Shown here: in pieces, positions 53,000-62,076 of the stretch
Layout: each line of letters begins with the position of its first letter
Position numbering within the stretch: position 1 is the stretch's first letter
NCBI GenBank assembly: GCA_017399065.1
Contig: JAFQEL010000031.1
Coordinates: forward strand, 62,001-126,000
Reading direction: 5' to 3'
From: Clostridia bacterium
GTDB taxonomy: Bacteria; Bacillota; Clostridia; Oscillospirales; Acutalibacteraceae
DNA: 64,000 bases
The notes under the pieces: model-generated
Told to the model about the DNA's origin: nothing
What the model saw: the letters and a program-made list of their open reading frames with translations, nothing else
Database searches by the model: none
Made by a program: the position numbers and the translations under genes

Positions 53000-55065
53000 A
53001 AATTGCAAAAACCGCAGGATTCTGCTTTGGCGTAAACAGAGCGGTTGACCTTGTGTATTCGATGCTTGACGAGGGCAAGCGTGTGTGTACACTCGGGCCT
53101 CTTATCCACAATCCGCAGGTTATCGCAGACCTGGAGTCGAGAGGCACGAGGATAATCGACAAACCTTCTCAGGCGATGCCGGGGGAAACGCTTGTCGTGC
53201 GTGCTCACGGTGTTACTGCCGCTGTTGAAGAAGAAATAGGCTCAATGGATATAGATTGCTGTAATGCTACCTGTCCCTTTGTGAAAAAAATCCATAAGCT
53301 TGTTTCTGAAAAAACCAACGAAAATACTGTGGTACTCGTTGCAGGTGATGCAAAGCATCCAGAAGTGCAGGGTATAGTGGGCCACTGTAAGGTTGAATGC
53401 ATTGTATTCCCGGATAGCGATGAGCTTGAAAAAATCGCAGAAGAAAAACCTTATTTATCTGAAAAAGAAATATTAGTAGTTGCTCAGACTACTTTCAGCA
53501 CAAAAGAATGGAAATTGTGTGAAAAAAAGATAAAAAAGCTCTATACAAATTCAAATATTTTTGATACAATATGCTGTGCGACACAAGAAAGACAGCAGGA
53601 AGCTTATGAGCTGTCTCTCACAAGTGACGCAATGATTATTATCGGCGGCCGTCAAAGCTCAAATACGGTAAAGCTTAAAGCTGTATGTGAGCCAAACTGT
53701 CCGACTTATCTTGTTGAAACGGCAGATGAGGCGAGACAGCTCGATTTAAGCGGCTGCACCCGTGTTGGCGTTACTGCAGGGGCATCCACCCCTGCCGGTA
53801 TAATAAAGGAGGTACTACAAACCATGTCTGAAAATGTAATTGAAAATGTTCAGCCCCAGAATGACGCTCTTGAGGCTGAAAAGGAGCAGGTAACTGCTCA
53901 GGCAGCCGGTCAGGATACGGCAACAGCCGTTGAAGCTGCAGAGGAGTCCTTCGAGGCACTTATGGAGGAGTCACTCAAGAGCATGAGCACCGACCAGAAG
54001 GTTCGTGGTATCGTTGTTGGCATTTCCCCGAGTGAAATTCAGGTGGACATCGGCCGCAAGCAGACAGGCTACGTTCCGATTGACGAGTACAGCAACGATC
54101 CTACGGCTGACCCGTCCGAGGAACTCAAGATCGGCGACGAGCTCGAGCTCATCATTATGAAGACAAACGATGCTGAGGGCACAATGATGCTTTCCAAGCG
54201 CCGTCTCGATGCTACAAAGGCCTGGAACGACATCTGCGAAGCTAACGAAAGCGGCGAGGTTCTCGAGGGTACGGTATTTGAGGTTATCCCCAACGGCGGC
54301 GTACTTGTTGCCTGCAAGGGTTCCCGCGTATTTATCCCCGGTTCACATACAGGTCTTTCCAAGGACGAGCCTCTTGAGACACTTCTCAAGCAGAAGGTTC
54401 AGTTCAAGGTTATCGACGTAAACAAGCAGCGCAAGCGTGCAGTAGGTTCCGTACGCGTTGTTCTCCGTGAGGCACGCAAGGAGCTTTCAAAGGCATTCTG
54501 GGAGAATGCTGCTGAGGGCAACGTTTATACAGGTACAGTCAAGTCTCTCACAAGCTACGGTGCATTCGTTGATATCGGCGGTGTTGACGGTATGGTTCAC
54601 ATTTCCGAACTCAGCTGGAAGCGTATCAAGCATCCCTCAGAGGTTGTCAACGTTGGTGACACTGTTGAGGTTTACATCAAGAAGCTTGACGCAGAGAACA
54701 AGAAGATTTCTCTCGGCTATAAGAAGATTGAGGACAATCCCTGGGAGATCATGCGCCGTGACTATCCCGTTGATACAGTATGCAAGGCAACAGTTGTCGG
54801 TATGACAACATTCGGTGCTTTCGCAAACGTTATCCCCGGCATTGACGGCCTTATCCACATTTCTCAGATTGCAGACCGCCGCATCAACAAGCCCGAAGAT
54901 GTTCTTTCAATCGGTGACGTTGTTGACGTTAAGGTTACAGAGATCGACTTCGACAAGAAGCGTGTAAGCCTTTCTATCCGTGCTCTTATCGAGCCCGCAG
55001 CAGAAGAGGCTGTAGAAGAGGCAGCTGAGGTTGCTGAAGAAGCAACAGCAGAGGATGCTGAATAA
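52990..55065 (+). CDS. ispH-rpsA: HMBPP reductase fused to ribosomal protein S1 (IspH-RpsA)
   Basis: A 691-residue fusion. Residues 1-280 are IspH, the 4Fe-4S enzyme making IPP and DMAPP from HMBPP in the MEP pathway; the cluster cysteines are in GFCFGVNRAVD (Cys12), CNATCPFV and CCATQERQQE. Residues about 280-330 are an acidic Gln/Glu/Ala linker. Four S1 RNA-binding domains follow (starting about 335, 420, 505 and 590), the last two with the full GAFVDI/GLIHIS pattern. The C-terminus is acidic. Translation starts at TTG 52990 after GGAGGAAGG inside plsC. This fusion is known in Clostridia. A separate start for the S1 part lies within it. Confidence 0.95.
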   Translation: MQIKIAKTAGFCFGVNRAVDLVYSMLDEGKRVCTLGPLIHNPQVIADLESRGTRIIDKPSQAMPGETLVVRAHGVTAAVEEEIGSMDIDCCNATCPFVKKIHKLVSEKTNENTVVLVAGDAKHPEVQGIVGHCKVECIVFPDSDELEKIAEEKPYLSEKEILVVAQTTFSTKEWKLCEKKIKKLYTNSNIFDTICCATQERQQEAYELSLTSDAMIIIGGRQSSNTVKLKAVCEPNCPTYLVETADEARQLDLSGCTRVGVTAGASTPAGIIKEVLQTMSENVIENVQPQNDALEAEKEQVTAQAAGQDTATAVEAAEESFEALMEESLKSMSTDQKVRGIVVGISPSEIQVDIGRKQTGYVPIDEYSNDPTADPSEELKIGDELELIIMKTNDAEGTMMLSKRRLDATKAWNDICEANESGEVLEGTVFEVIPNGGVLVACKGSRVFIPGSHTGLSKDEPLETLLKQKVQFKVIDVNKQRKRAVGSVRVVLREARKELSKAFWENAAEGNVYTGTVKSLTSYGAFVDIGGVDGMVHISELSWKRIKHPSEVVNVGDTVEVYIKKLDAENKKISLGYKKIEDNPWEIMRRDYPVDTVCKATVVGMTTFGAFANVIPGIDGLIHISQIADRRINKPEDVLSIGDVVDVKVTEIDFDKKRVSLSIRALIEPAAEEAVEEAAEVAEEATAEDAE
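53805..53826 (+). promoter_or_regulatory. Internal ribosome-binding site and ATG for the S1 half
   Basis: AAAGGAGG (53805-53812) is followed after 11 bases by an in-frame ATG (53824) starting MSENVIENVQPQND, exactly at the IspH/linker boundary. Initiation here would give a free 413-residue S1-like protein (53824-55065). Confidence 0.7.
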
Positions 55066-55075
55066 TTTACCTATC

Positions 55076-55113
55076 AAAAAGGCAGGAGCGCAGGTTCGTT
55101 CCTGCCTTTTTTT
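55076..55113 (+). terminator. Terminator after ispH-rpsA
   Basis: AAAAAGGCAGGA (from 55076) pairs with TCCTGCCTTTTT (from 55100), followed by T residues to 55113. Confidence 0.92.
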
Positions 55114-55144
55114 GAAAATAAAAAGAGAATGGAGATGTTAAGAA

Positions 55145-57238
55145 ATGGCAACCGTTACGTATAAACCGTTCAAGCAAGATAAGAGAACTTTTTATTCTGT
55201 TAAAGACGGACTTCCCTCTGATAATATACTGTCAGCCGCGTTTGACGCTGAAGGCAGAGCATGGGTAGGTACCGATAAGGGTGCGGCTGTGCTCGAAAAC
55301 GGCAGGTTTACATCTGTCGATGCTTTTCACGATGCTGTACAGGTGCTTTTTACCGATGATGACGGCAAGCTTTGGGTCGGCAGCGGCAACGTTGTATGTA
55401 CTGCTGACGGCAAAAACAGACAGGAGCTTGACAGTGAGATAGTTTCAATTGCTCAGGACCATTCAGGTAATCTCCGCCTTATTACAAAAAATAATCTCTA
55501 CAGATATGACGGCGAATTTGTATTGTGGCACTCCAACGAAGGTACAATACCGCTTGATATGGCGGCTTTCGGTGACGGTGAGGTTTACTTTGCAGCAGGT
55601 AAGAGTCTTGTAACGGCTTTCGGTAAAAGACTTCGCTTGTTTTCAATAAACAATGAAACTGCTGATATGCCCGAAACACAGGTGCAGGCTGTAGCTGCCG
55701 ATAAATTCGGTATGCTCTGGGTCGGCACGAAGGATGGCGTATTTGTTTACGATTCACGTAATCATTGGGTTTCAAAGAAAGACGTTAATTCACTTTGCAG
55801 TTATAATATAAAGAAGATTCTTTTCGGCAAGAGCGGCAAGCGCTATGTCGGTACGGATATCGGTATTATGATTTATGACGGTGCAAAGCGTCACTTCTAT
55901 GTCAAGGGCTACTGGCTCCCCGACAGTGAAGTTACGGCAATTGCCGAAAATGCTGACGGTAACGTAATTATTGTCGGTACAAAGAGCGGTATTTCTTATA
56001 TCGAGACTCTCACGATGACTCTTGCTGATAAAGCGAAGCATTATGAGCAGATGACAGAAAAATATAACGTACGTGATATCGGCTTTGTAACTAACCGTTT
56101 TGTTGATAATGATTACGATTTCAGTACAGGTCATGTCGAGATTTCTGATAACGACGGTCTCTGGACAGGCAGCTATCTTATTTCTCAGTCTTTCCGCTAC
56201 GCAGTAACGGGCGAGCAGGAGGCTCTTGATATTTCCCGCCGTTCAATGAAGGCTTTGCTTCATCTTATGAAAATTACCGGTATACCCGGCTTTACCGCAC
56301 GTGCGATTCGCCGCCCGGGTGAAACGAATTTCGGCAACGGACACCCCGAGTGGCATCTTACAAAAGACGATATCAGCGAGCTTGAATGGAAGGGCGAAAC
56401 CTCCAGTGATGAAATGGTAGGCCACTTTGCCGCATCATCATGCTACTTTGATTTCTGCGCAACTGAGGAAGAGAAGAAGGAAATCAGCGAAGCAATCTGT
56501 GCTATTGTTGACCATATCCTTTCTCACGACTATCGTCTTTGTGATGCTGACGGTTTGCCGACAACGTGGGCAAACTGGAACCCCAACGACCTCAACAGAA
56601 GCGACCGCTGGTATTGGGAGCGCGGTATCAACTCGCTTGAGATGCTTTGCTTTCTAAAGGTTGCTTACCATATGAGCGGTGATGAAAAGTACAATGCAGA
56701 ATATCTCCGACTTATCAAAGAAGAACACTATGCAGTAAATACAATGTCACGCAAGGTTGACGATGCTCACACCTGCCATATTGACGACAACCTCGGTTTC
56801 CTTACTTCTATTCCGCTTCTCAGATATGAGACTGATCCCGATTTGCTCCATTGCTACCTTATAGGTATGCGTGAGCACTGGGAGTATGAGCGTATTGAGC
56901 ACAATCCGTTCTGGAATATCCTCTATGCCGCATTCACTGATGAGTGTTCTGATCTTGATACGGGTGTCAACGGTCTTCGTGAATTGCCGCTTGATCTGCT
57001 TGAACTTAAGCTCATCAACAGTGTGCGCAATGACCTCGAGTGGGATTACTCGCCCGAAAAGTACGGTGAGGAGCCGCAGATGAAGGTTGCTCTTCCTTAC
57101 GATGAAAAGCCTCTTGCCGCTTACGATACGAATCAGCTTATGGCTGACCGTACAAGAGACGATTACCGCCTTTGCGACGGTGCGATATATCTTATGCCAT
57201 ACTGGGTAGGACGCTACTACGGCTTAATAGGCGAGTAA
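55145..57238 (+). CDS. Beta-propeller (Reg_prop-like) plus helical-domain protein, copy 1
   Basis: A 697-residue protein without signal peptide or membrane segment. Residues 1-295 contain repeated propeller units of two-component-regulator type: GRAWVGTDKGAAVLENG, GKLWVGSGNVV, GMLWVGTKDGVFVYDS, GKRYVGTDIGIMIYDG and a diverged GNVIIVGTKSGISY. Residues about 310-697 form an alpha-rich domain with many Trp, His and Tyr residues (SDNDGLWTGSYLISQSFRYA, TWANWNPNDLNRS, HTCHIDDNLGFL, REHWEYERIEHNPF), which looks like an (alpha/alpha) toroid as in some glycan-active enzymes. No kinase or DNA-binding part. Function unknown; a paralogue follows. Confidence 0.75.
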   Translation: MATVTYKPFKQDKRTFYSVKDGLPSDNILSAAFDAEGRAWVGTDKGAAVLENGRFTSVDAFHDAVQVLFTDDDGKLWVGSGNVVCTADGKNRQELDSEIVSIAQDHSGNLRLITKNNLYRYDGEFVLWHSNEGTIPLDMAAFGDGEVYFAAGKSLVTAFGKRLRLFSINNETADMPETQVQAVAADKFGMLWVGTKDGVFVYDSRNHWVSKKDVNSLCSYNIKKILFGKSGKRYVGTDIGIMIYDGAKRHFYVKGYWLPDSEVTAIAENADGNVIIVGTKSGISYIETLTMTLADKAKHYEQMTEKYNVRDIGFVTNRFVDNDYDFSTGHVEISDNDGLWTGSYLISQSFRYAVTGEQEALDISRRSMKALLHLMKITGIPGFTARAIRRPGETNFGNGHPEWHLTKDDISELEWKGETSSDEMVGHFAASSCYFDFCATEEEKKEISEAICAIVDHILSHDYRLCDADGLPTTWANWNPNDLNRSDRWYWERGINSLEMLCFLKVAYHMSGDEKYNAEYLRLIKEEHYAVNTMSRKVDDAHTCHIDDNLGFLTSIPLLRYETDPDLLHCYLIGMREHWEYERIEHNPFWNILYAAFTDECSDLDTGVNGLRELPLDLLELKLINSVRNDLEWDYSPEKYGEEPQMKVALPYDEKPLAAYDTNQLMADRTRDDYRLCDGAIYLMPYWVGRYYGLIGE

Positions 57239-57344
57239 AATTACGGACAAATTCGCAACCTACTGTTTTTTCGCTCACTCGAAATACCTTAGTATTCCTT
57301 CGGAGCGAAGAAAACAGCATCTTGCATAATTTCTCGTAATTTTA
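57236..57344. repeat. 109-bp imperfect inverted repeat between the paralogues
   Basis: Left arm 57236-57289 and right arm 57291-57344 pair over most of their length: TAAAATTACG/CGTAATTTTA at the ends, CTGTTTT-TCGCTC/GAGCGA-AAAACAG in the middle and GAAATAC/GTATTC at the tip. The left arm includes the stop codon of copy 1. After it, 57385-57416 holds a short direct repeat of AATTCCGAATT. Confidence 0.75.
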
Positions 57345-57432
57345 AAAAGATGACAAAACCGCAATATGTCATTTTAAAAATATAATTCCGAATTCCTAAT
57401 TCTTAATTCCGAATTGGATTGTGGTGATTTTA

Positions 57433-59520
57433 TTGGCAACATTAAAATATAACGCTTTCAAGCAGGATAAGCGCACCCGTTACGATTGCAGTGACGGGTT
57501 GCCTTCCTGCAATATTCTCTCTGCCGCCTTTGATAAAGACGGCAAAGCCTGGCTCGGTACAGATAAGGGTGCTGCTTATTTTGAAAACGGCAGTTTTGTG
57601 CCCGCTTCAGTTTTTGACGGTGCGGTGCAGGCTATGTATATCGACCGTGACGGTAAGCTATGGCTTGCAAGCGGATGCGATGTCTGTACTTCCGACGGTG
57701 AAAACAGGCAGACGCTTGACAGCAACGTTGTTGCGATTTCGCAGGATGATATGGGCAGACTCCGTCTTGTAACCGAAAAGTTTCTATATAAATATGAGGA
57801 CGGCAAGTTTGTTAAGTGGTACTGGACGGAGGGTAAGACTCCGCTTGATATGTGTGCCTTTGCCGACGGTGAAATTTTTGTTGTTACAGGAGATAGCATC
57901 AAAACCGCACTCGGCAAGCGTCTGCGTTGGTTTAACGTAACGTCCGAAACCTCAAGGCTGCCCGAATGCCGGATTCAGGCTGTAGCAGGCGACAAATTCG
58001 GCTCGGTCTGGGTCGGTACGGATAAGGGCGTTATCGTTTACGATACACGAAATCACTACGTTACCAAGAAAACAGTCAACTCACTTACGAGCTACAACGT
58101 TAAGAAGATACTTTTCGGCGCAAGCGGTAAACGCTACGTTGCGACCGATATAGGTCTTGTGATTTATGACGGTGCAAAGCGTCATTTTTACGGTGCAGAG
58201 TATTGGCTTCCCGACGGTGAGGTTACCGCAGTGGCTGAAAGCGCTGATGGCAATACGGTATGGGTCGGCACAAAGAAAGGCGCTGTCTGTATCGAAACCG
58301 TTATGATGACTCTTGAAGAAAAAGCAGAGTTTTATCAGGATTATAACGAAAAGTACAACGTGCGTGATATAGGCTTTGTTGCACAGCGTGCATATACCGA
58401 TGACAGAGATTTGTCTTCAGGCTATGTACAAATTACCGATAACGACGGACTTCGTCTGGGTGCTTATATAATGGCTATGGCTTACAAGTACGGTGTTACG
58501 TGTGATGAGGAAGCTCTTCGTCTTGCGCGCAGAAGCTACCACGCTATGATGAGGCTTTTTGATATTACAGGTGTACCGGGTCTTATGGCTCGCTGTATTC
58601 GCCGTAAGGGTGATACGGCATACTGCGGAAGCCCCAATAAGGAATGGTATGATGCAGGTGAGTACGAATGGCTCGGTGACGTTTCGAGCGATGAGGTTGT
58701 AGGACATTTCACGGGTCTCGCGGTTTATTACGATATATGTGCCGATGAGACCGAAAAGCAAACAATCTGCAAGACTCTTTGCTCGGTTGTTGACCATATA
58801 CTTGAGAATGACTACAAGCTCAAGGATGCAAACGGCAATTACACCCGTTGGGGTAACTGGAATCCTGATGATATCAACCGCAATCCCGAATGGTCGGGTG
58901 AACATGGCACAAACGCACTTGAAATGCTGTCTTTCCTTAAAACCGCTTACCATATGAGCGGCAATGAAAAGTATAACGAAGAATATATACAGCTCATCAG
59001 GGAAGAGCACTATGCACTCAACTCAATGCACTGCAAGGAGAAGGATGCGCATACCTGCCATATTGACGATAACCTTTGCTTCCTTACTGCAATTCCGCTT
59101 CTCAGCTACGAAACAGATCCCGATTTGCGATACGCTTACCTTACGGGTATGCGTGAGCACTGGGAGTATGAGCGTATAGAGCGTAACCCGTTCCTCAATA
59201 TCGTATATGCCGCAATGTCGGGTGAGAATGCGGATATCGATAAAGCGGTAACAAGCCTTAAAGAAATGCCTCTTGTATATATGAAGATGAAGGTGCTCAA
59301 CAGCCTTCGTAACGATATGGTATGGGACTATTCACCGGAGGAATTCGGTGAGCCGCCACAGCTTGCTGAGCCGCTTCCTTACGATGAAAAGCCGGTTGTA
59401 CGTTATACGCGCAATCACTTCCTTGCCGACTCTACTCCGTCAAAGTTTTCACTTATTGAGGGTGCAAGTTATCTTCTGCCTTATTGGATGGGAAGATACT
59501 ACGGCATCATAGGTGAATAA
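57433..59520 (+). CDS. Beta-propeller (Reg_prop-like) plus helical-domain protein, copy 2
   Basis: A 695-residue paralogue of the preceding gene with the same layout: propeller units (GKAWLGTDKGAAYFENG, GSVWVGTDKGVIVYDT, GNTVWVGTKKGAVC) to about residue 295, then the helical domain (TRWGNWNPDDINRNPEW, HTCHIDDNLCFL, REHWEYERIERNPFLN). Starting at TTG 57433 gives (M)ATLKYNAFKQDKR, matching the MATVTYKPFKQDKR start of copy 1; GTG codons at 57421 and 57424 are alternatives. The Trp/His/Asp-rich blocks are the best conserved between copies, which suggests a shared active site. Confidence 0.73.
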   Translation: MATLKYNAFKQDKRTRYDCSDGLPSCNILSAAFDKDGKAWLGTDKGAAYFENGSFVPASVFDGAVQAMYIDRDGKLWLASGCDVCTSDGENRQTLDSNVVAISQDDMGRLRLVTEKFLYKYEDGKFVKWYWTEGKTPLDMCAFADGEIFVVTGDSIKTALGKRLRWFNVTSETSRLPECRIQAVAGDKFGSVWVGTDKGVIVYDTRNHYVTKKTVNSLTSYNVKKILFGASGKRYVATDIGLVIYDGAKRHFYGAEYWLPDGEVTAVAESADGNTVWVGTKKGAVCIETVMMTLEEKAEFYQDYNEKYNVRDIGFVAQRAYTDDRDLSSGYVQITDNDGLRLGAYIMAMAYKYGVTCDEEALRLARRSYHAMMRLFDITGVPGLMARCIRRKGDTAYCGSPNKEWYDAGEYEWLGDVSSDEVVGHFTGLAVYYDICADETEKQTICKTLCSVVDHILENDYKLKDANGNYTRWGNWNPDDINRNPEWSGEHGTNALEMLSFLKTAYHMSGNEKYNEEYIQLIREEHYALNSMHCKEKDAHTCHIDDNLCFLTAIPLLSYETDPDLRYAYLTGMREHWEYERIERNPFLNIVYAAMSGENADIDKAVTSLKEMPLVYMKMKVLNSLRNDMVWDYSPEEFGEPPQLAEPLPYDEKPVVRYTRNHFLADSTPSKFSLIEGASYLLPYWMGRYYGIIGE

Positions 59521-59534
59521 ATTTACAAAAAAAC

Positions 59535-59563
59535 TTGCATAAAATGCATATTGATGTTATAAT
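59535..59563 (+). promoter_or_regulatory. Promoter of the amino acid ABC transporter operon
   Basis: TTGCAT (59535-59540), 17 bases, TATAAT (59558-59563); AGGAGG precedes the ATG at 59595. Confidence 0.75.
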
Positions 59564-59594
59564 CAACACGAATAATTATAGGAGGTAATTTATT

Positions 59595-60419
59595 ATGTCC
59601 AAGAAAACAATAATTAAAATCGCTTCCGTTGTTCTTGCTCTCGTGCTCGGTATGACAGCACTCTGGGCTTGCGGTGGCGAAGAGCAAGACACGATCAAGA
59701 TAGGTGTTCAGACAAACACAACAGGTCACATTTATTCCTCGACAGATTTCGGTGAGGATGCAGTTGTAAGTTACGATAACGGTGCAGTTGCTGTTGAAGC
59801 TCTTAAAAACGGTAAGGTTGATTGCGTTATTATCGATAACGAGCCGGCAAAGTCTTATGTTGCAGCTAACACAGGCCTCAAGATCCTTGAGACAGAGTAT
59901 GCTGTTGAAGATTACGCTATCTGCTTCCAGAAAGGAAACACTGAGCTTAAAGATTCGGTTAACGGTGCTCTCAAGGCACTCATTGCCGACGGCTCGGTTA
60001 AGAAGATCGTTGACAAGTATATCAACAAAACAGGTGAGGCACTTGTAGGTGTTCCCGTAGCTGCTGAAGATACAGAAAAGCCCAACCTTGTTATGGCTAC
60101 TAACGCTGAGTTTCCGCCTTACGAGTATATTGACGGTGATATGTACTACGGCATCGATGTTGAGGTAGCAAAGATTATTGCTGACAAGCTCGGCTACGAT
60201 CTTGTTATAGAAAACGTTGCGTTTGATTCTATCATTCCCGGCGTTCAGGCAGGAAAATACAGCATGGGTATGGCCGGTATGACCGTTAATGAAGAAAGAC
60301 TTGAGCAGGTTGAGTTCTCTGACTCATATGCAACAGGTGTTCAGGCTGTTATCGTTTCAGAAAGCAGCAAGATACAGTCAATTGACGATCTTGATCCCTA
60401 CTATCTCCCCGCAGAATAA
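59595..60419 (+). CDS. Polar amino acid ABC transporter binding lipoprotein, circularly permuted
   Basis: A 274-residue family-3 solute-binding protein anchored by a lipobox (LWAC, Cys26). The lobes are in swapped order. Residues 34-142 (IKIGVQTNTTG ... ALIADGSVKKIVDKYI) match what is normally the second half and C-terminus of family-3 binding proteins. After a linker (143-163), residues 164-266 (NLVMATNAEFPPYEYIDG, DSIIPGVQAG, AGMTVNEERLEQVEFSDSYA) match the usual N-terminal lobe. The protein ends where the canonical one would run from IQSIDDL into its GVQ strand. Both lobes look intact, so it should bind amino acid. Permease and ATPase genes follow. Confidence 0.88.
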   Translation: MSKKTIIKIASVVLALVLGMTALWACGGEEQDTIKIGVQTNTTGHIYSSTDFGEDAVVSYDNGAVAVEALKNGKVDCVIIDNEPAKSYVAANTGLKILETEYAVEDYAICFQKGNTELKDSVNGALKALIADGSVKKIVDKYINKTGEALVGVPVAAEDTEKPNLVMATNAEFPPYEYIDGDMYYGIDVEVAKIIADKLGYDLVIENVAFDSIIPGVQAGKYSMGMAGMTVNEERLEQVEFSDSYATGVQAVIVSESSKIQSIDDLDPYYLPAE

Positions 60420-60441
60420 AAGTTTTTTATTTCGGCTTTAG

Positions 60442-60473
60442 TTCAGGGTGGAACTTTTCCACCCTGAATTTTT
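60442..60473 (+). terminator. Attenuating terminator inside the ABC operon
   Basis: TTCAGGGTGGAA (60442-60453) pairs perfectly with TTCCACCCTGAA (60457-60468), followed by TTTTT. It lies between the binding-protein and permease genes, where partial termination gives excess binding protein. Confidence 0.85.
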
Positions 60474-60496
60474 AGGTTTATAAAAGGAGAAAACAT

Positions 60497-61243
60497 ATGT
60501 TACGACATATTATCGGTGACGTAATAGCTTTTGCCGAAAAATTTTACAGTATTATGATAGACGGCAAGCGTTACGAGCTAATTCTCGACGGTCTCGGCAA
60601 CACCTTTACCATTACGTTCGGTGCTTTGGCGATAGGTGTTGTTCTCGGTATTATCGTTGCGGCTATACGTACATCATTTGACAAAAACAGGGAGTCAATG
60701 AAGCTTCGAGGCGGAGTCGGCTACTATATACTTGCCTTTTTTAATGCTATATGCAAATTATATCTTACCGTAACCCGCGGTACACCGGTTGTAGTTCAGC
60801 TGATGATTTCTTATTTTGTTATTTTTGCTCTTGCTGATAACGGAGTGCCGGTTGCGATTTTTGCGTTCGGTATAAACTCCGGCGCTTATGTTGCAGAAAT
60901 TTTCCGTGCAGGTATAATGTCTGTGGATCACGGTCAGTTTGAAGCAGGCAGAAGTCTCGGCTTCAACTATTTCCAGACAATGAGATTTATTGTTATACCG
61001 CAGATGTTCAAGGCAGTTCTTCCTACACTTTGTAATGAATTTATCGCCCTTCTTAAAGAGACATCGGTTGCAGGTTATGTCGGAGTTATTGACCTTACAA
61101 AGGCAGGCAACACGATTGCGGGCAGAACATTCGAATATTTTATACCGCTTATTACGGTTGCTGTGATTTATCTTGTTCTTGTTATGATTTTGTCATGGCT
61201 TGTAGGTATTCTCGAAAGGAGGCTGCGTAAGAGTGACAGATAA
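60497..61243 (+). CDS. Polar amino acid ABC transporter permease
   Basis: A 248-residue HisM/GlnP-type membrane subunit with about five helices. [20 protein letters not shown] begins the core and [21 protein letters not shown] is the EAA loop that docks the ATPase. [12 protein letters not shown] is typical of glutamate/glutamine/His permeases. The sequence AAAGGAG precedes its ATG, and its 3' end overlaps the ATPase gene by 11 bases. Confidence 0.95.
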   Translation: MLRHIIGDVIAFAEKFYSIMIDGKRYELILDGLGNTFTITFGALAIGVVLGIIVAAIRTSFDKNRESMKLRGGVGYYILAFFNAICKLYLTVTRGTPVVVQLMISYFVIFALADNGVPVAIFAFGINSGAYVAEIFRAGIMSVDHGQFEAGRSLGFNYFQTMRFIVIPQMFKAVLPTLCNEFIALLKETSVAGYVGVIDLTKAGNTIAGRTFEYFIPLITVAVIYLVLVMILSWLVGILERRLRKSDR

Positions 61244-61979
61244 CAAAGTTCTTATTAAAGTTGAAAATCTCAAAAAGCATTACAACGGTGGTGCAGTTAA
61301 AGCGCTAAACGGTGTTGACTGTGAGATAAAAAAAGGTGAAGTCGTTGTTATTGTCGGGCCTTCCGGTTCTGGTAAATCTACACTTTTGCGTTCTCTTAAC
61401 CTTCTTGAGATTCCTACTTCGGGTAAGATTTTTTTTGACGGAGCCGATATTACAGATAAAAAGAGTAATATCAATACACACCGTCAGAGGATGGGTATGG
61501 TGTTCCAGCATTTTAATCTTTTTCCGAATATGAATGTTCTTAAGAATATGACAAAGGCACCTATGACTCTTCTCGGAAAATCAAAGCAGGAGGCAGAGAG
61601 CAATGCACTCGAGCTTCTTGACAGAGTCGGACTAAAGGATAGGGCGGATGCTTACCCCAGTCAGCTTTCGGGCGGTCAGAAGCAGCGTGTTGCGATAGTC
61701 CGTGCACTTGCTATGAATCCCGAGGTTATTCTTTTTGACGAGCCGACAAGTGCGCTTGACCCCGAAATGGTCGGCGAGGTTCTCGATGTTATGAAGCAGC
61801 TTGCAAACGAGGGTATGACAATGGTTGTTGTTACCCATGAGATGGGCTTTGCCCGAGAAGTCGCAAGCCGTGTAATTTTTATTGACGATGGTGTTATTAT
61901 GGAAGAAGCTCCGCCTCAGGAATTCTTCTCTAACCCCAAGTGCGACAGACTCAAGGATTTCCTTTCAAAAGTTTTATAA
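61233..61979 (+). CDS. Polar amino acid ABC transporter ATPase (GlnQ-like)
   Basis: A 248-residue ATPase starting at GTG 61233, with AAAGGAGG ten bases upstream. Walker [11 protein letters not shown]-loop [10 protein letters not shown], signature [11 protein letters not shown], Walker [13 protein letters not shown] and the switch VVTHEMGF are all present. Energises uptake through the adjoining permease. Confidence 0.97.
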   Translation: MTDNKVLIKVENLKKHYNGGAVKALNGVDCEIKKGEVVVIVGPSGSGKSTLLRSLNLLEIPTSGKIFFDGADITDKKSNINTHRQRMGMVFQHFNLFPNMNVLKNMTKAPMTLLGKSKQEAESNALELLDRVGLKDRADAYPSQLSGGQKQRVAIVRALAMNPEVILFDEPTSALDPEMVGEVLDVMKQLANEGMTMVVVTHEMGFAREVASRVIFIDDGVIMEEAPPQEFFSNPKCDRLKDFLSKVL

Positions 61980-61986
61980 TTTTATT

Positions 61987-62015
61987 AAAAGGCAGTGTGT
62001 TACGCACTGCCTTTT
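61987..62015 (+). terminator. Terminator of the ABC transporter operon
   Basis: AAAAGGCAGTG (61987-61997) pairs with CACTGCCTTTT (62005-62015). Confidence 0.88.
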
Positions 62016-62016
62016 G

Positions 62017-62045
62017 TTGACTTGCAAATTTCTTTGTGATAGAAT
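62017..62045 (+). promoter_or_regulatory. Promoter of the lipoprotein-HAD pair
   Basis: TTGACT (62017-62022), 17 bases, TAGAAT (62040-62045), directly after the preceding terminator; AGGAGG precedes the ATG at 62077. Confidence 0.7.
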
Positions 62046-62076
62046 AATAGTGATTTTGTAATAGGAGGAATACGAA

